A DNA stretch of 23,771 bases from Betaproteobacteria bacterium (GTDB lineage Bacteria > Pseudomonadota > Gammaproteobacteria > Burkholderiales > SG8-41): NCBI GenBank assembly GCA_025356695.1, contig JANXSE010000342.1, positions 1-23,771 of the forward strand, given 5' to 3'. Positions 7,229 through 15,066 of this stretch are shown here, piece after piece. Both the position numbers and the translations under genes were made by a program. Each line of letters opens with the position of its first letter. Position 1 is the stretch's first letter. Below the pieces are notes generated by a model. It saw only the letters and a program-made list of their open reading frames with translations, made no database searches and was not told where the DNA came from.

Positions 7229-7717
7229 TTAAAGGTAGGCGATCCAGCGGCCGGCGAAAATAATGCCGCTCCACAGTATCAGCGACAGCACGGCGATTAC
7301 CCGCAAGGCACCGCTGCGAGCGTCCCAGAAAGCCGGATTGGTCTTGAGCGGCCGCTGGAAATACACGGTCAGTGCGATCACCGAGACCAGCAAAAACATT
7401 TTCAGCTGGAAAAAATCATTGGCGAGCGAACGCGCCGGCTCGCCGATGATCAGCGTCGCGCCGGTGACGAGCAGCAGCGGCAGCGACCACCAGACCACCG
7501 GCCCGAAGCGCGACGACACGCGCGCCACCGTCTGGTCGGTGCCGGCAATGCCGAGCAGGCGCAGGTTGATCATGAGGATGGAAGACATCACTGCGGCAAT
7601 CGCCAGTATGTGCACCGTTTGCACCGCCGGCACCACCCATTTGATGCTTTGTATGGTCTGGCTCAAGGCGGTGGCATCTATTGCATCGCAGAAATCCAGC
7701 AGGGCTTTTGTTTTCAT
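7229..7717 (-). CDS. DUF6644 family membrane protein, copy 1
   Basis: A 162-residue membrane protein with about four hydrophobic segments (roughly 29-52, 73-91, 104-120 and 138-156). It shares TVHILAI (His36), INLRLLG and AGRW (155-158) with the following gene at 6656. DUF6644 has no established function. Its place directly after the cytochrome c'-like lipoprotein, in the same orientation and 49 bases from its stop, suggests that the three proteins act together at the inner membrane. The two copies may form a heterodimer; this is inference. Confidence 0.78.
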   Translation of the reverse strand: MKTKALLDFCDAIDATALSQTIQSIKWVVPAVQTVHILAIAAVMSSILMINLRLLGIAGTDQTVARVSSRFGPVVWWSLPLLLVTGATLIIGEPARSLANDFFQLKMFLLVSVIALTVYFQRPLKTNPAFWDARSGALRVIAVLSLILWSGIIFAGRWIAYL

Positions 7718-7766
7718 GGGTTCAGTCGCAGTGCGAAAAGCGTTTCGTCAGTGAGCGGATTGAAAG

Positions 7767-8351
7767 CTATTTTTTGGCGACGTCTTTGGGCGCGTCTTTT
7801 GCAGCGTCTTTACCTGCATCTTTTGCGGCCTCGGCAGGCGCGCCCTTGGCGTCGTCTTTCACGCCTTCGGTTGTATTGTTCAGGCGCGGCGCATAACGCT
7901 GGTGGCAGGCGCGGCAGGCTTCGTAGATTTCTCCGCCTGCCGCAAAAACCGCATCGGGGTCTTTGGCTTCGGCGGCCTTCATGGCTTTTTCGGCGGTATC
8001 GGTGAGGCGGCGCGCGGCGGCCATCCATTCGTTTTTGTCGAGCGCGCGTCCGTCGAGCATCAACAGATTGGCGGCCTCGGCAACCGTGGCGGCGCTGGAA
8101 ACCACGGCCGCCCACTGCTCATCGGTTTTCGGCCGGATTTCCTCGGTGCCTTTTTTCGTCACGATGGTCTTGACCGAATCCCAGACGCCGTCCGTTGCCG
8201 GATCGATGACCAGCTTCATGAATTGTTTTAGATCAAGTATTGTATGAAACGGCGGTGCGGCCGGCGCAGGCGGCGGCGGAGGTGGCGGTTCTCTGCAGGA
8301 AAGCAGGCCGAGTGCCATCGTCAACAGCAATAGTCGCAGGGTCGCACGCAT
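7767..8351 (-). CDS. Cytochrome c'-like lipoprotein with CXXCH haem site
   Basis: A 194-residue exported protein. The signal MRATLRLLLLTMALGLLSC has a lipobox with lipidated Cys19. A proline run (residues 22-28, seven prolines) follows as a linker. The central helical region ends in CRACH (146-150), a single covalent haem c site near the end of the helical domain, as in cytochrome c' and c-556. The last 30 residues are an Ala/Lys/Asp tail of KDA-type repeats (roughly 164-194), likely disordered. GAGGAATC precedes the ATG. It lies between the PepSY gene and two DUF6644 membrane genes, so it may pass electrons to or from them. Whether it binds NO or acts as an electron carrier cannot be told. 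Confidence 0.85.
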   Translation of the reverse strand: MRATLRLLLLTMALGLLSCREPPPPPPPAPAAPPFHTILDLKQFMKLVIDPATDGVWDSVKTIVTKKGTEEIRPKTDEQWAAVVSSAATVAEAANLLMLDGRALDKNEWMAAARRLTDTAEKAMKAAEAKDPDAVFAAGGEIYEACRACHQRYAPRLNNTTEGVKDDAKGAPAEAAKDAGKDAAKDAPKDVAKK

Positions 8352-8424
8352 GATTCCTCGCTCCAGTCGAATTTTGTCGGCGCCGCTTTTTGTTTTTGTT
8401 ATGGCCGCACGTTGAGTCTATGCA

Positions 8425-9804
8425 TCATACACCACCGGTGCTGATTTTGAGTCGCCGCCACGCGATCATCACGCCGGTCAGGCTGAAGGCGAAGCCGAGG
8501 GCGCACAGCAGCATGATCAGCGCACTGCGTAGCACCGGCTGTTCGCCGAGGAAGGGAAAATCGAGCGTGTGCAGCGCGCGGAACGCCCAGCGATAGGCGC
8601 GGCGCGAGGCGTCGAGCTTTTCAATGATGCGGCCGTCGGCGCCGTCGATCTGGTACCAGGTGTCGCCGCAGGCGATGCGGAAAACCGGTGCGCCGGCTAC
8701 GCGTGAACGCGCGGCGTAGGCGTCGTTGTCTTCTGCAACGTAGCAGGATGCGCCGAGACCGATGGCAGCGCGTTTCACGTCGCCGGATTCGATCCCGCCC
8801 AGGCGGAGTTTGTCGCCGAAGCGATACCATTCGAATTCCAGATTCCGGTTCCAGCGGCCGCCGGCGCGCATAGAAGGGCTACTTGATAAATCGAAATTGG
8901 AATACGGTTTCAGTTCGTCGGCGGTTAGTGGTGCGCCGATAATTTTTGCAATCTCGCCGGTATCGGCGCGGCCATCGGAAAAAATCCGCCCGTGGTCCAT
9001 CGACAGCCAGCCGCTGAAGATCCAGGTCAGCACGAAAATCGCGCAGCCCAGCCCGAACACATGGTGCCAGTACATCCAGCTGCGATACGGTGACGAAAAA
9101 TTTTGCAGGCGCAGTACGCCGAGCAGTGAACCGGCGAGCGCGCCCAGTAACCCGATCAACGACAGCCACCACACCGTCAGATCCCATGTCGCCCAATGTT
9201 TGCGCAGTGCCGTCGGATAAATCCAGTGCAAGACGCTGCCGGCGAAATTCGCAATGCGTTCGACGCGTGTGCTGTCGCGCACGACCTCGCCAGTCAGCGA
9301 GGAAACGTAGAGTTCTGTGCCGGCGCCGTCGTTCAGTGCAATACGGTGCAGCGGTCGATGCAGATCGAGCCCGTTCGGCACCGTCCATTGATCGTGTTCG
9401 GCGGTTTCCACAAAGGCCGGTGCAAGCGGCGTCAGGCCGCGTGCTTCGGCGTGGGCGCGCGCACTGGTCAGCGCGAAGTTTTCATCGATCAACGGCGCCG
9501 ATCCGGTAACACCGTCAAGCGCGAGCAAAATGCCGCTGGATTGCGTGGCGACGTAAACCGGATGGCCGGCAGGTGCAGTCAGGCGCAAGCGAGTGATGCC
9601 GCCGCGATTGAATGCCGCCAACGCCTCACCCGGTGTCAGTTTCAGCGTGCCGGGCGTGAACGGGCTCAGGCCGGCGGTTCGTTCACCTTCGCTTAATTCC
9701 GGAAACGGCACCCAGTGCATGACGGCGCCGCTGGCGAACCACATCGCGAACAGCACGCAGAAAGCGACGCCGAACCAGCGGTGCAGAACGGTGAGCGTGC
9801 GCAT
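8425..9804 (-). CDS. PepSY-associated transmembrane protein
   Basis: A 459-residue inner-membrane protein of the PepSY-TM type. Many relatives sit beside TonB-dependent siderophore receptors, and some are linked to reduction of ferric siderophores. Four hydrophobic helices are visible at about 11-30, 206-231, 249-268 and 428-448, with large periplasmic parts between. Histidines at helix ends (His8, His30, His193, His247, His248, His412) could bind haem. The ATG is 8 bases after the stop of the TonB-dependent receptor, a tight operon link. This pairing supports iron release from a siderophore as the job. The siderophore is unknown. Confidence 0.88.
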   Translation of the reverse strand: MRTLTVLHRWFGVAFCVLFAMWFASGAVMHWVPFPELSEGERTAGLSPFTPGTLKLTPGEALAAFNRGGITRLRLTAPAGHPVYVATQSSGILLALDGVTGSAPLIDENFALTSARAHAEARGLTPLAPAFVETAEHDQWTVPNGLDLHRPLHRIALNDGAGTELYVSSLTGEVVRDSTRVERIANFAGSVLHWIYPTALRKHWATWDLTVWWLSLIGLLGALAGSLLGVLRLQNFSSPYRSWMYWHHVFGLGCAIFVLTWIFSGWLSMDHGRIFSDGRADTGEIAKIIGAPLTADELKPYSNFDLSSSPSMRAGGRWNRNLEFEWYRFGDKLRLGGIESGDVKRAAIGLGASCYVAEDNDAYAARSRVAGAPVFRIACGDTWYQIDGADGRIIEKLDASRRAYRWAFRALHTLDFPFLGEQPVLRSALIMLLCALGFAFSLTGVMIAWRRLKISTGGV

Positions 9805-9812
9805 CGACGAAC

Positions 9813-11984
9813 TCAGAACTTCATGACGGCGGAGATTTCATAACTGCGCGGCGCGCCGAGCAGGATCTGGTCGGGATAAAACGGGTCGCTCCACGCGGCG
9901 TAACGTTCGTTGGTGATGTTGCGCACGCGCAGCGAGAATTTTGTTTTGCGCACCTCGAGCGAGGCATGCACGTCACCAACGGTATATGCGAGCAGCTTCA
10001 CGGTGTTGGCGTCGCTGTGATAACGGTCGCCGACGTGGCGCACGCTGGCGCCGAATTCAACCGGCAGCGGCACGGCAACACGATAGATCACGCCGGCGTT
10101 GGCGACGACGTGCGGCACATTGGGCGGTGCGTTACCCGAGAACGAACCGCCGGCGAAGCTGTAGTCGGTGTAGTAGGCGTGCGTGTAAGCGGCATTGCCC
10201 CAGACATTCCATCGTGAGGTCGGACGCACCGCGGCGGCCAGCTCGAGGCCATTCGACTGCTGTTTGCCGGCGGTGTTCAAGGTGCGGCCGCCGGCCGCGG
10301 CGTAGACGTTACTGCGCGTGATATCGAAAGCGGCCAGCGTCCATTCGGCGCGACGTTCCCAGAATATCTGTTTGACGCCGGCCTCGTAGCTGCGCACGCG
10401 CGTGAGTTCGACGGGCTGCGTCGGGCTGATTAGAAAAATGTCGCCGGCGACGACATCGGCGGCGGTTGCGTACTGGCTGTAGAGGGTGAAGCCGGGCAGC
10501 GCCTCCCACGTTGCACCGAAGCGGCCGGTCACCGGATGAAACGATTTCGAATACGGAAAACCGGCGCGGTTGGCGCCGGTGACGTTGACCGAGGTGCGGT
10601 CGAGATCGATCATTTCGTAGCGCAGTCCGCCCACCAGCGCGAAGGCCGGTGTGATCTTCAGCCGGTCTTCGACCGACAGCGCGTTGTTGCGGATACCGGT
10701 GGTTTGTTTTTGCAGTGTAAGCAGACCGTAGACGCCGCGCGCCGGATCGACGACCGGCACTGTGTCAGCCGGAAAATTCGCCGCGCCCGGTCGCACAAAA
10801 TCGAGTGTGCTGGTGTCGAAGGCCGTCACCAGGCGGTTGTCCATCCCCGCAAGTTTGCCGTCCCATTGCAGCTCGGCCTTGTTGCCGAGGAGTTTCTGGT
10901 CGTGGGCGACGAAGAAGCGCTCGCGGTCGAGCAGCCCGGTGCCGGTGTTGAAGGCGATGACTTCGTTGTTGAACCATTCGCGCCGCGCCGTGTAGTAATA
11001 GGCCTGTTCGCGCAGCACCAGGTTGTCGCGCAGCGACCATTCGAAGCCGCCGCGCAGCATGTTCTCCTCGGCCTTCATGTAGTTGTCGAGCACGTTGTAG
11101 TTGGTGGTCAGCGAACGGCTATCGATGGTTACCGCACCGAGGTTGGTGCCGTTGTAGTTCGAGACGTAGCCGCCGGAAACGATGCCGCCCGCGGCATTCG
11201 CACCGGCGGTCGCTACCGGCACCAGCGGCGTGCCCCAGTAGGGGTTCGAATGGTCGTTCTTGTGTTCGAGCGAGCCGAACAGCTTGAATGCCGAATTCAC
11301 GCGGAAGTCGAGCGCGCCCGACAGTTGCGCATTGCGACTGGCGGTGTCGTTGATGAAGCCGTCGCTCGAAGCGCGATTCAGATCGAAGCGGTAATCAAGT
11401 CCGTCCTTTGAGGTACTGCCGCCCGAGCCGAAACCCGCGCGCAGCGTGTTGTTCGAGCCGTACGACACCCAGGCTTCGTTCTCGACCGGACCGCGGTGCG
11501 GTTTGCGCGTGACGAAGTTGATCGCGCCGCCGGCCGCACCCTCGCCCGAGATGATCGAGGCCGGGCCCTTGAGCAGTTCGATGCGTTCGAGGTTGCCGGT
11601 GTCCATGATGCGCGAGGTCATGTTCTGCGGCCCGATCTTGATGCCGTCGTAGAGAATGTTGATCTGGCTGTTGGTGAAGCCGCGCAGCGAAAACGCCGAT
11701 GGTTCCGCTGGATGGTCGCCGGCGGTGACGCCGGTCATGCCGGCGGCCGCCTCGGTCACCGAGCGAAAGCCGCGCTGGCGCATGGTTGCCTGGTCGATCA
11801 CCTCGACGCTGGCCGGGGTTTCGCGCGCGGTGAGGCCGAGACGGCTCGCGCTGTCGGCGCGCTGGTCGATGCCAGGCGGCGATTCGCGGTTGTCTTCGAC
11901 GCGTACTTCGGGCAGCGCCGATTGCGCGAATGAAACGGATGCGTGCAGTGCGATGAGCACCGGCACACAGTGACGAGCGTGCAT
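9813..11984 (-). CDS. TonB-dependent siderophore-type receptor
   Basis: A 723-residue outer-membrane receptor for a ferric siderophore or similar ligand, powered by TonB. The ATG at 11984 is preferred over the longer open frame (to 12122). It gives a clean signal peptide (MHARHCVPVLIALHASVSFAQ) and has GGGGA upstream, while the longer form would place 46 charged residues before it. A TonB-box-like LPEVRVED follows the signal. The plug domain covers roughly residues 45-165 (ETPASVEVIDQATM, LRGFTNSQINILYDGIKIGP, ERIELLKGPASIISGEGAAGGAINFVTRKP). The beta-barrel ends in the usual terminal Phe (SYEISAVMKF). It is the first gene of the minus-strand run and is followed at 8 bases by PepSY. I saw no clear Fur box. 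Confidence 0.93.
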   Translation of the reverse strand: MHARHCVPVLIALHASVSFAQSALPEVRVEDNRESPPGIDQRADSASRLGLTARETPASVEVIDQATMRQRGFRSVTEAAAGMTGVTAGDHPAEPSAFSLRGFTNSQINILYDGIKIGPQNMTSRIMDTGNLERIELLKGPASIISGEGAAGGAINFVTRKPHRGPVENEAWVSYGSNNTLRAGFGSGGSTSKDGLDYRFDLNRASSDGFINDTASRNAQLSGALDFRVNSAFKLFGSLEHKNDHSNPYWGTPLVPVATAGANAAGGIVSGGYVSNYNGTNLGAVTIDSRSLTTNYNVLDNYMKAEENMLRGGFEWSLRDNLVLREQAYYYTARREWFNNEVIAFNTGTGLLDRERFFVAHDQKLLGNKAELQWDGKLAGMDNRLVTAFDTSTLDFVRPGAANFPADTVPVVDPARGVYGLLTLQKQTTGIRNNALSVEDRLKITPAFALVGGLRYEMIDLDRTSVNVTGANRAGFPYSKSFHPVTGRFGATWEALPGFTLYSQYATAADVVAGDIFLISPTQPVELTRVRSYEAGVKQIFWERRAEWTLAAFDITRSNVYAAAGGRTLNTAGKQQSNGLELAAAVRPTSRWNVWGNAAYTHAYYTDYSFAGGSFSGNAPPNVPHVVANAGVIYRVAVPLPVEFGASVRHVGDRYHSDANTVKLLAYTVGDVHASLEVRKTKFSLRVRNITNERYAAWSDPFYPDQILLGAPRSYEISAVMKF

Positions 11985-12096
11985 GGTTATTTTCCCCGGA
12001 ATTTCTAGCTGGCCGCGGTGACGCGGTTTTTTCTTTGGAGCGTAAACGGTTTTGTCTGTGGGGGCAATCGCGCGCGCAAACGCGGTGTCAGCGCTG

Positions 12097-12105
12097 TGCG
12101 ATAAT
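12097..12105 (+). promoter_or_regulatory. Extended -10 promoter-like site before the amidohydrolase gene
   Basis: TGC followed by GATAAT matches an extended -10 element. The -35 region is poor. Transcription would begin around 12112, inside the following hairpin, about 105 bases before the amidohydrolase ATG. A similar TGC-CATAAT lies upstream of the OsmC-like gene. Confidence 0.4.
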
Positions 12106-12109
12106 GCCG

Positions 12110-12145
12110 GCGCCGCCAGCAAGACCTGCCTGGCGGCGCTTTTTT
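12110..12145 (+). terminator. Terminator-like hairpin in the leader of the amidohydrolase gene
   Basis: A perfect 10-bp stem GCGCCGCCAG (12110-12119) with CTGGCGGCGC (12130-12139) is followed by six T residues. No plus-strand gene lies just upstream; the previous gene is on the other strand. It therefore either blocks antisense transcription into the amidohydrolase or acts as a leader attenuator. Confidence 0.6.
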
Positions 12146-12215
12146 AGTGCGCGCAGCACCGCGTTGAATGCGACGCGCAATGACCCACGCAAAATACGTC
12201 AATCAGGGAGAGCAG

Positions 12216-13322
12216 ATGTCCAACGAAATTCATTCCGGCCTGCCGGAAATACTGTTCCATGGCTGCAGCCTCAAGACGAATCATGCGCATGTGCATGACG
12301 AAGGCTGCGGCAACCACGCCACGCAGGGTGCTGCGCCCGCCGGCGGTGCGCGCCGCCAGACCATGGTCGGCGGCAAACGCGTGAAGACCATCGACGTGCA
12401 CTGCCATTGCGTGCTGCCGGAAACGCTGGCGATGGCCGGCCTGCGCCTGGAAGACCAGCGCGGCCCCGGCATCGGCGAAGTGGGTCTCCGCCGCATCCGC
12501 GAAATGGACGAGCAGGGCATCGACGTCGAGGCGATCAGCATCAACCCGTTCTGGTACAAGGTCGAGCGTGATGTCGCCGAAAAACTGATCAAGACGCAGA
12601 ACGAGAAGCTGACCGAACTGTGCGCCGCGCATCCCGACCGCCTCGTCGGCATGGCGTCGGTCTCGCTGCAGTTCCCGGATCTCGCGATCCAGCAGCTAGA
12701 ATATGCAATCAAGAAGCTCGGCATGAAGGGCGTGGCGGTCGGCGGCAGCGTGGCCGGCGTGGCGTTCTCCGATCCGATGTTTCATTCGTTCTGGGCCAAG
12801 GTCGAAGAGATGGGCCAGCTCGTATTCATTCATCCGCAGGGCACGCCGGAACTCAACAAGCGTCTGGCCGGCAACGGCTGGCTCGCCAATGTGATTGGCA
12901 ATCCGCTCGATACCACGATCGCGCTGTCGCATCTGATCTTTGAGGGCACGCTCGACCGCTTCCCCGATCTGAAGATCTGCTCCGCGCACGGCGGCGGTTT
13001 CCTGCCGTCCTACGCGCCGCGCTCGGACAACGGCTGCCGCGTGGCGCCGGAAGAATGCAATCCGGCAATCAAGCTAAAGAAGAAACCGACTGAATACCTG
13101 CGCCAGATGTATTTCGACTCGCTGGTCTTCACCGACGAGGCGCTGCGCCATCTGGCCGCCGAAGTCGGCTCCAGCCAGATCGTCATCGGCACCGATCATC
13201 CGATTCCGTGGTGGTCAACCTCGGTCGATCACCTGTTGAGCGCGCCGGGCTTCACCGACGACGAGCGCATTGCGATGCTCGGTGGCACGGCCTCGAAGCT
13301 GCTGGGTATTCCGCAGTTCTGA
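12216..13322 (+). CDS. Amidohydrolase-family enzyme, ACMSD/resorcylate decarboxylase-like
   Basis: A 368-residue metal-dependent TIM-barrel enzyme of the amidohydrolase-2 group, which contains aminocarboxymuconate-semialdehyde decarboxylase and hydroxybenzoate-type decarboxylases. Metal ligands can be placed: HCH (His62, His64) in KTIDVHCHCVLPET, His206 (VFIHPQG), His258 (CSAHGGG) and Asp327 (GTDHP). AGGGAGAG upstream fixes the ATG at 12216. Residues 1-55 are an extra N-terminal segment rich in His and Cys (His15, Cys17, His23, His25, His27, Cys31, His34) before the barrel starts. It is cytosolic. With the carboxymuconolactone decarboxylase-like gene downstream it suggests catabolism of an aromatic acid or a ring-cleavage product. 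The exact substrate is unknown. Confidence 0.87.
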   Translation: MSNEIHSGLPEILFHGCSLKTNHAHVHDEGCGNHATQGAAPAGGARRQTMVGGKRVKTIDVHCHCVLPETLAMAGLRLEDQRGPGIGEVGLRRIREMDEQGIDVEAISINPFWYKVERDVAEKLIKTQNEKLTELCAAHPDRLVGMASVSLQFPDLAIQQLEYAIKKLGMKGVAVGGSVAGVAFSDPMFHSFWAKVEEMGQLVFIHPQGTPELNKRLAGNGWLANVIGNPLDTTIALSHLIFEGTLDRFPDLKICSAHGGGFLPSYAPRSDNGCRVAPEECNPAIKLKKKPTEYLRQMYFDSLVFTDEALRHLAAEVGSSQIVIGTDHPIPWWSTSVDHLLSAPGFTDDERIAMLGGTASKLLGIPQF

Positions 13323-13352
13323 GCGCGGTTTCGCAGTAACGCCGCTTCACCG

Positions 13353-13398
13353 CGGGCAGCGGGACAAACTTGGTTCAGTTTGTTTTGCTGCCCGTTTT
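13353..13398 (+). terminator. Terminator-like hairpin after the amidohydrolase gene
   Basis: The stem CGGGCAGC (13353-13360) with GCTGCCCG (13387-13394), plus an inner CAAAC/GTTTG pair (13365-13369 with 13378-13382), is followed by TTTT. It lies about 30 bases past the amidohydrolase stop and has no T-run on the other strand. It therefore serves the plus-strand gene. Confidence 0.65.
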
Positions 13399-13444
13399 AA
13401 TTCAGGCGGCCGCCGCTATCGGCGGTGCCTGACTATCCGGCGGG

Positions 13445-14239
13445 TCAGACTTTTCGTTCGGTAAAAACTACCTTGGCGATTTCGAGCGCGTCTTCGACGT
13501 GCGGCCAGCCGCGGTACCAGCCGCATTGCGCAAAGGTTTCGCAGATTTCGTGCCGGGTGAGGCCGGCGTCGAGCGCGTAGCCGATCTGGCGCTTGAGCTG
13601 TTTGAAGTGCTGCCGGCACATCAGCACCGACAGCACCATCACCATGCGTTCCTTCGCCGTCAGCGGCGAGCGGTGCCAGATTTCGCCGTAGAGATAGCCG
13701 TCGACGATCTCTGCCGCGCCCGGCACCATTTCATGCGTGAGTTCCTCGCAGAGATCGTAGTCGGCGCTCTCGCCCCAGTGTTTGCTGCGCAGCGCGCGAC
13801 CGCGCTGCATTTTTTCCTCGAGGCTGTCGAGCCAGGGAACATCGAGCGGTATGTCCTGCGCCCTCCACTCGTCGCGTTCGTTGATGACGCGGTCCGCCAT
13901 CAGCAGCGCAAACACCGAGGCCGGCACGCCGGCGTAGAACTTCAGTTCGACGAACATCGCCTTGATCTTCTGCACGCTGATGCCGAGCGTGAGGCCGACG
14001 CGGATCTGGTGCATGAGGCCGAAGTCGTGGCCGTTGACGCATTGCGCGGTGATGGTGGCGATGCTGCGCAATTGCGTATCGAGGCCCGGTTCGCGCCAGA
14101 TGCCACCCCACATAACCTCGTTGCCGATCAGCGTGTGGTCGGGCGAAATGCGGATCATCGGGCTGGGTTTGGGCAGGTGGGCGTCGATGATGGCGCGGAA
14201 TTCCTCGGCCTGCGCGGCGAGTTGTTTGGCGGTTTTCAC
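13445..14239 (-). CDS. Carboxymuconolactone decarboxylase (CMD)-family protein
   Basis: A 264-residue all-helical protein with two CMD-like repeats. The first is near residues 55-125 (TITAQCVNGHDFGLMHQIRVGLTLGISVQKIKAMFVELKFYAGVPASVFAL) and the second near 180-250 (RMVMVLSVLMCRQHFKQLKRQIGYALDAGLTRHEICETFAQCGWYRG). The family holds gamma-carboxymuconolactone decarboxylases and AhpD-like peroxidases. No CXXC pair is present here, which argues against an AhpD-type peroxidase. I chose the GTG at 14239 because GGAGGA lies about 8 bases upstream; an ATG at 14269 has no such site. It is divergent from the YCII gene. The role in the pathway is not certain. Confidence 0.8.
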   Translation of the reverse strand: MKTAKQLAAQAEEFRAIIDAHLPKPSPMIRISPDHTLIGNEVMWGGIWREPGLDTQLRSIATITAQCVNGHDFGLMHQIRVGLTLGISVQKIKAMFVELKFYAGVPASVFALLMADRVINERDEWRAQDIPLDVPWLDSLEEKMQRGRALRSKHWGESADYDLCEELTHEMVPGAAEIVDGYLYGEIWHRSPLTAKERMVMVLSVLMCRQHFKQLKRQIGYALDAGLTRHEICETFAQCGWYRGWPHVEDALEIAKVVFTERKV

Positions 14240-14290
14240 GGCGTGTTCCTCCAGAGGGTGTGCCGTCATTCTACTGCCGTGTCTGCCGGC

Positions 14291-14318
14291 TTGACGAAAC
14301 CGCCGGCGGGCGTGTAAA
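14291..14318 (+). promoter_or_regulatory. Sigma-70-like promoter for the YCII gene
   Basis: TTGACG (14291-14296), a 16-base spacer, then TGTAAA (14313-14318) lies about 65 bases before the ATG at 14383, in the divergent intergenic region. The match is good at -35 and partial at -10. Confidence 0.4.
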
Positions 14319-14382
14319 CCACTGCTTCGCCCGCGCCCGGCGCCGGCATTGCATTTGCACATTCAAACCAAAGGAGAAAAAC

Positions 14383-14685
14383 ATGTTGTGGGCCATTTCC
14401 TGCGTCGACAAACCGGACACCGCCGCCATCCGCGAGAAGCACCTGCAGGCGCACCGCGAGCATCTGACGAATTCGAAGGGCATCCTGGTGCTGGCCGGTG
14501 CCACGCAGAACGACGAGGGCACCGCAGCAATCGGCAGCCTGTTCATCGTCAAACTCAACAGCCGCGCCGAGGCGAAGAAGTTTTCCGACGGTGATGCGTT
14601 CGCGCAGAACGGCGTCTTCGCCAGCATCACCATCACGCGCATGCGTAAGGGGCAGTGGAACCCCGGGGCCTGCGAAGGCGCCTGA
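14383..14685 (+). CDS. YCII-related domain protein
   Basis: A 100-residue protein that fills the YCII (YciI-like) fold. It has MLWAISCVDKPDTAAIREKHLQAHREHL at the start, GILVLAGAT, a central GSLFIVKLNSRAEAKKF strand-helix, and DAFAQNGVFASITITRM at the end. Members often carry a conserved His/Asp pair; the histidines His20 and His24 and the aspartate in FSDGDAF are candidates. AAGGAG (14371-14376) sets the ATG. Many YciI-like proteins sit in aromatic or chlorocatechol-type clusters as possible lactone hydrolases or small accessory enzymes. The adjacent CMD-family gene fits that, though the reaction is not shown. Confidence 0.88.
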   Translation: MLWAISCVDKPDTAAIREKHLQAHREHLTNSKGILVLAGATQNDEGTAAIGSLFIVKLNSRAEAKKFSDGDAFAQNGVFASITITRMRKGQWNPGACEGA

Positions 14686-14705
14686 TTGTGGCGCTGCGGG
14701 GGCGT

Positions 14706-15023
14706 TCAGCGCTTTGCCGCGTCCCCGCAGATCTCAGTGCAACGTTGCTTGGCGTATTTCAGTGCGTCGAAGCGCGAGATGTTGGTCGAAGTGCCACCGA
14801 GGCGCAGGATCACGGGGCGGTCGCCGCGCTCCGTGTAAATGGTATAGAGCGCATCGGCAGTGATGCCCTTGACGGCGTTGTCCCTGAATTCGCGAAACAA
14901 AAAAGAATCAATCAGGTGTTTGGCCGCCGCCATCGCCTCGTCGTTGTTCGGGTACTCGCCGACGCGGCGCGCCGACGGCTTGCCGTCGGGCAGTTTGAAC
15001 AATGCGTCTATGCAGAACGCCAC
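14706..15023 (-). CDS. Small conserved-looking protein of unknown function
   Basis: A 105-residue protein that I do not recognise. It starts MAFCIDALFKLPDGKPSARRVGEYPNNDEAM, has a helical middle (AAAKHLIDSFLFREF) and a strand-rich second half (YTIYTERGDRPVILRLGG). No signal peptide or membrane helix is seen, so it is probably cytosolic. No strong ribosome binding site precedes the ATG at 15023. It is convergent with the YCII gene (20 bases apart) and follows the NHL genes by 43 bases, so it could be the last gene of that minus-strand transcript. Coding is supported by GC-rich third positions and the absence of a better competing frame. Confidence 0.7.
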   Translation of the reverse strand: MAFCIDALFKLPDGKPSARRVGEYPNNDEAMAAAKHLIDSFLFREFRDNAVKGITADALYTIYTERGDRPVILRLGGTSTNISRFDALKYAKQRCTEICGDAAKR

Positions 15024-15066
15024 GTTTGTTTAGTCTCCATGTTTCGGCAAGGGCGGAACGCCGCCT

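Noticed and set aside
11985..12215. Fur box upstream of the siderophore-type receptor
   Set aside because: I looked for a GATAATGATAATCATTATC-like site; only isolated GATAAT is present and it fits a promoter -10 better.
14691..14715. Weak hairpin GCGCTG/CAGCGC between the YCII gene and the next gene
   Set aside because: The 6-bp stem and only three T residues are too weak to call a terminator.
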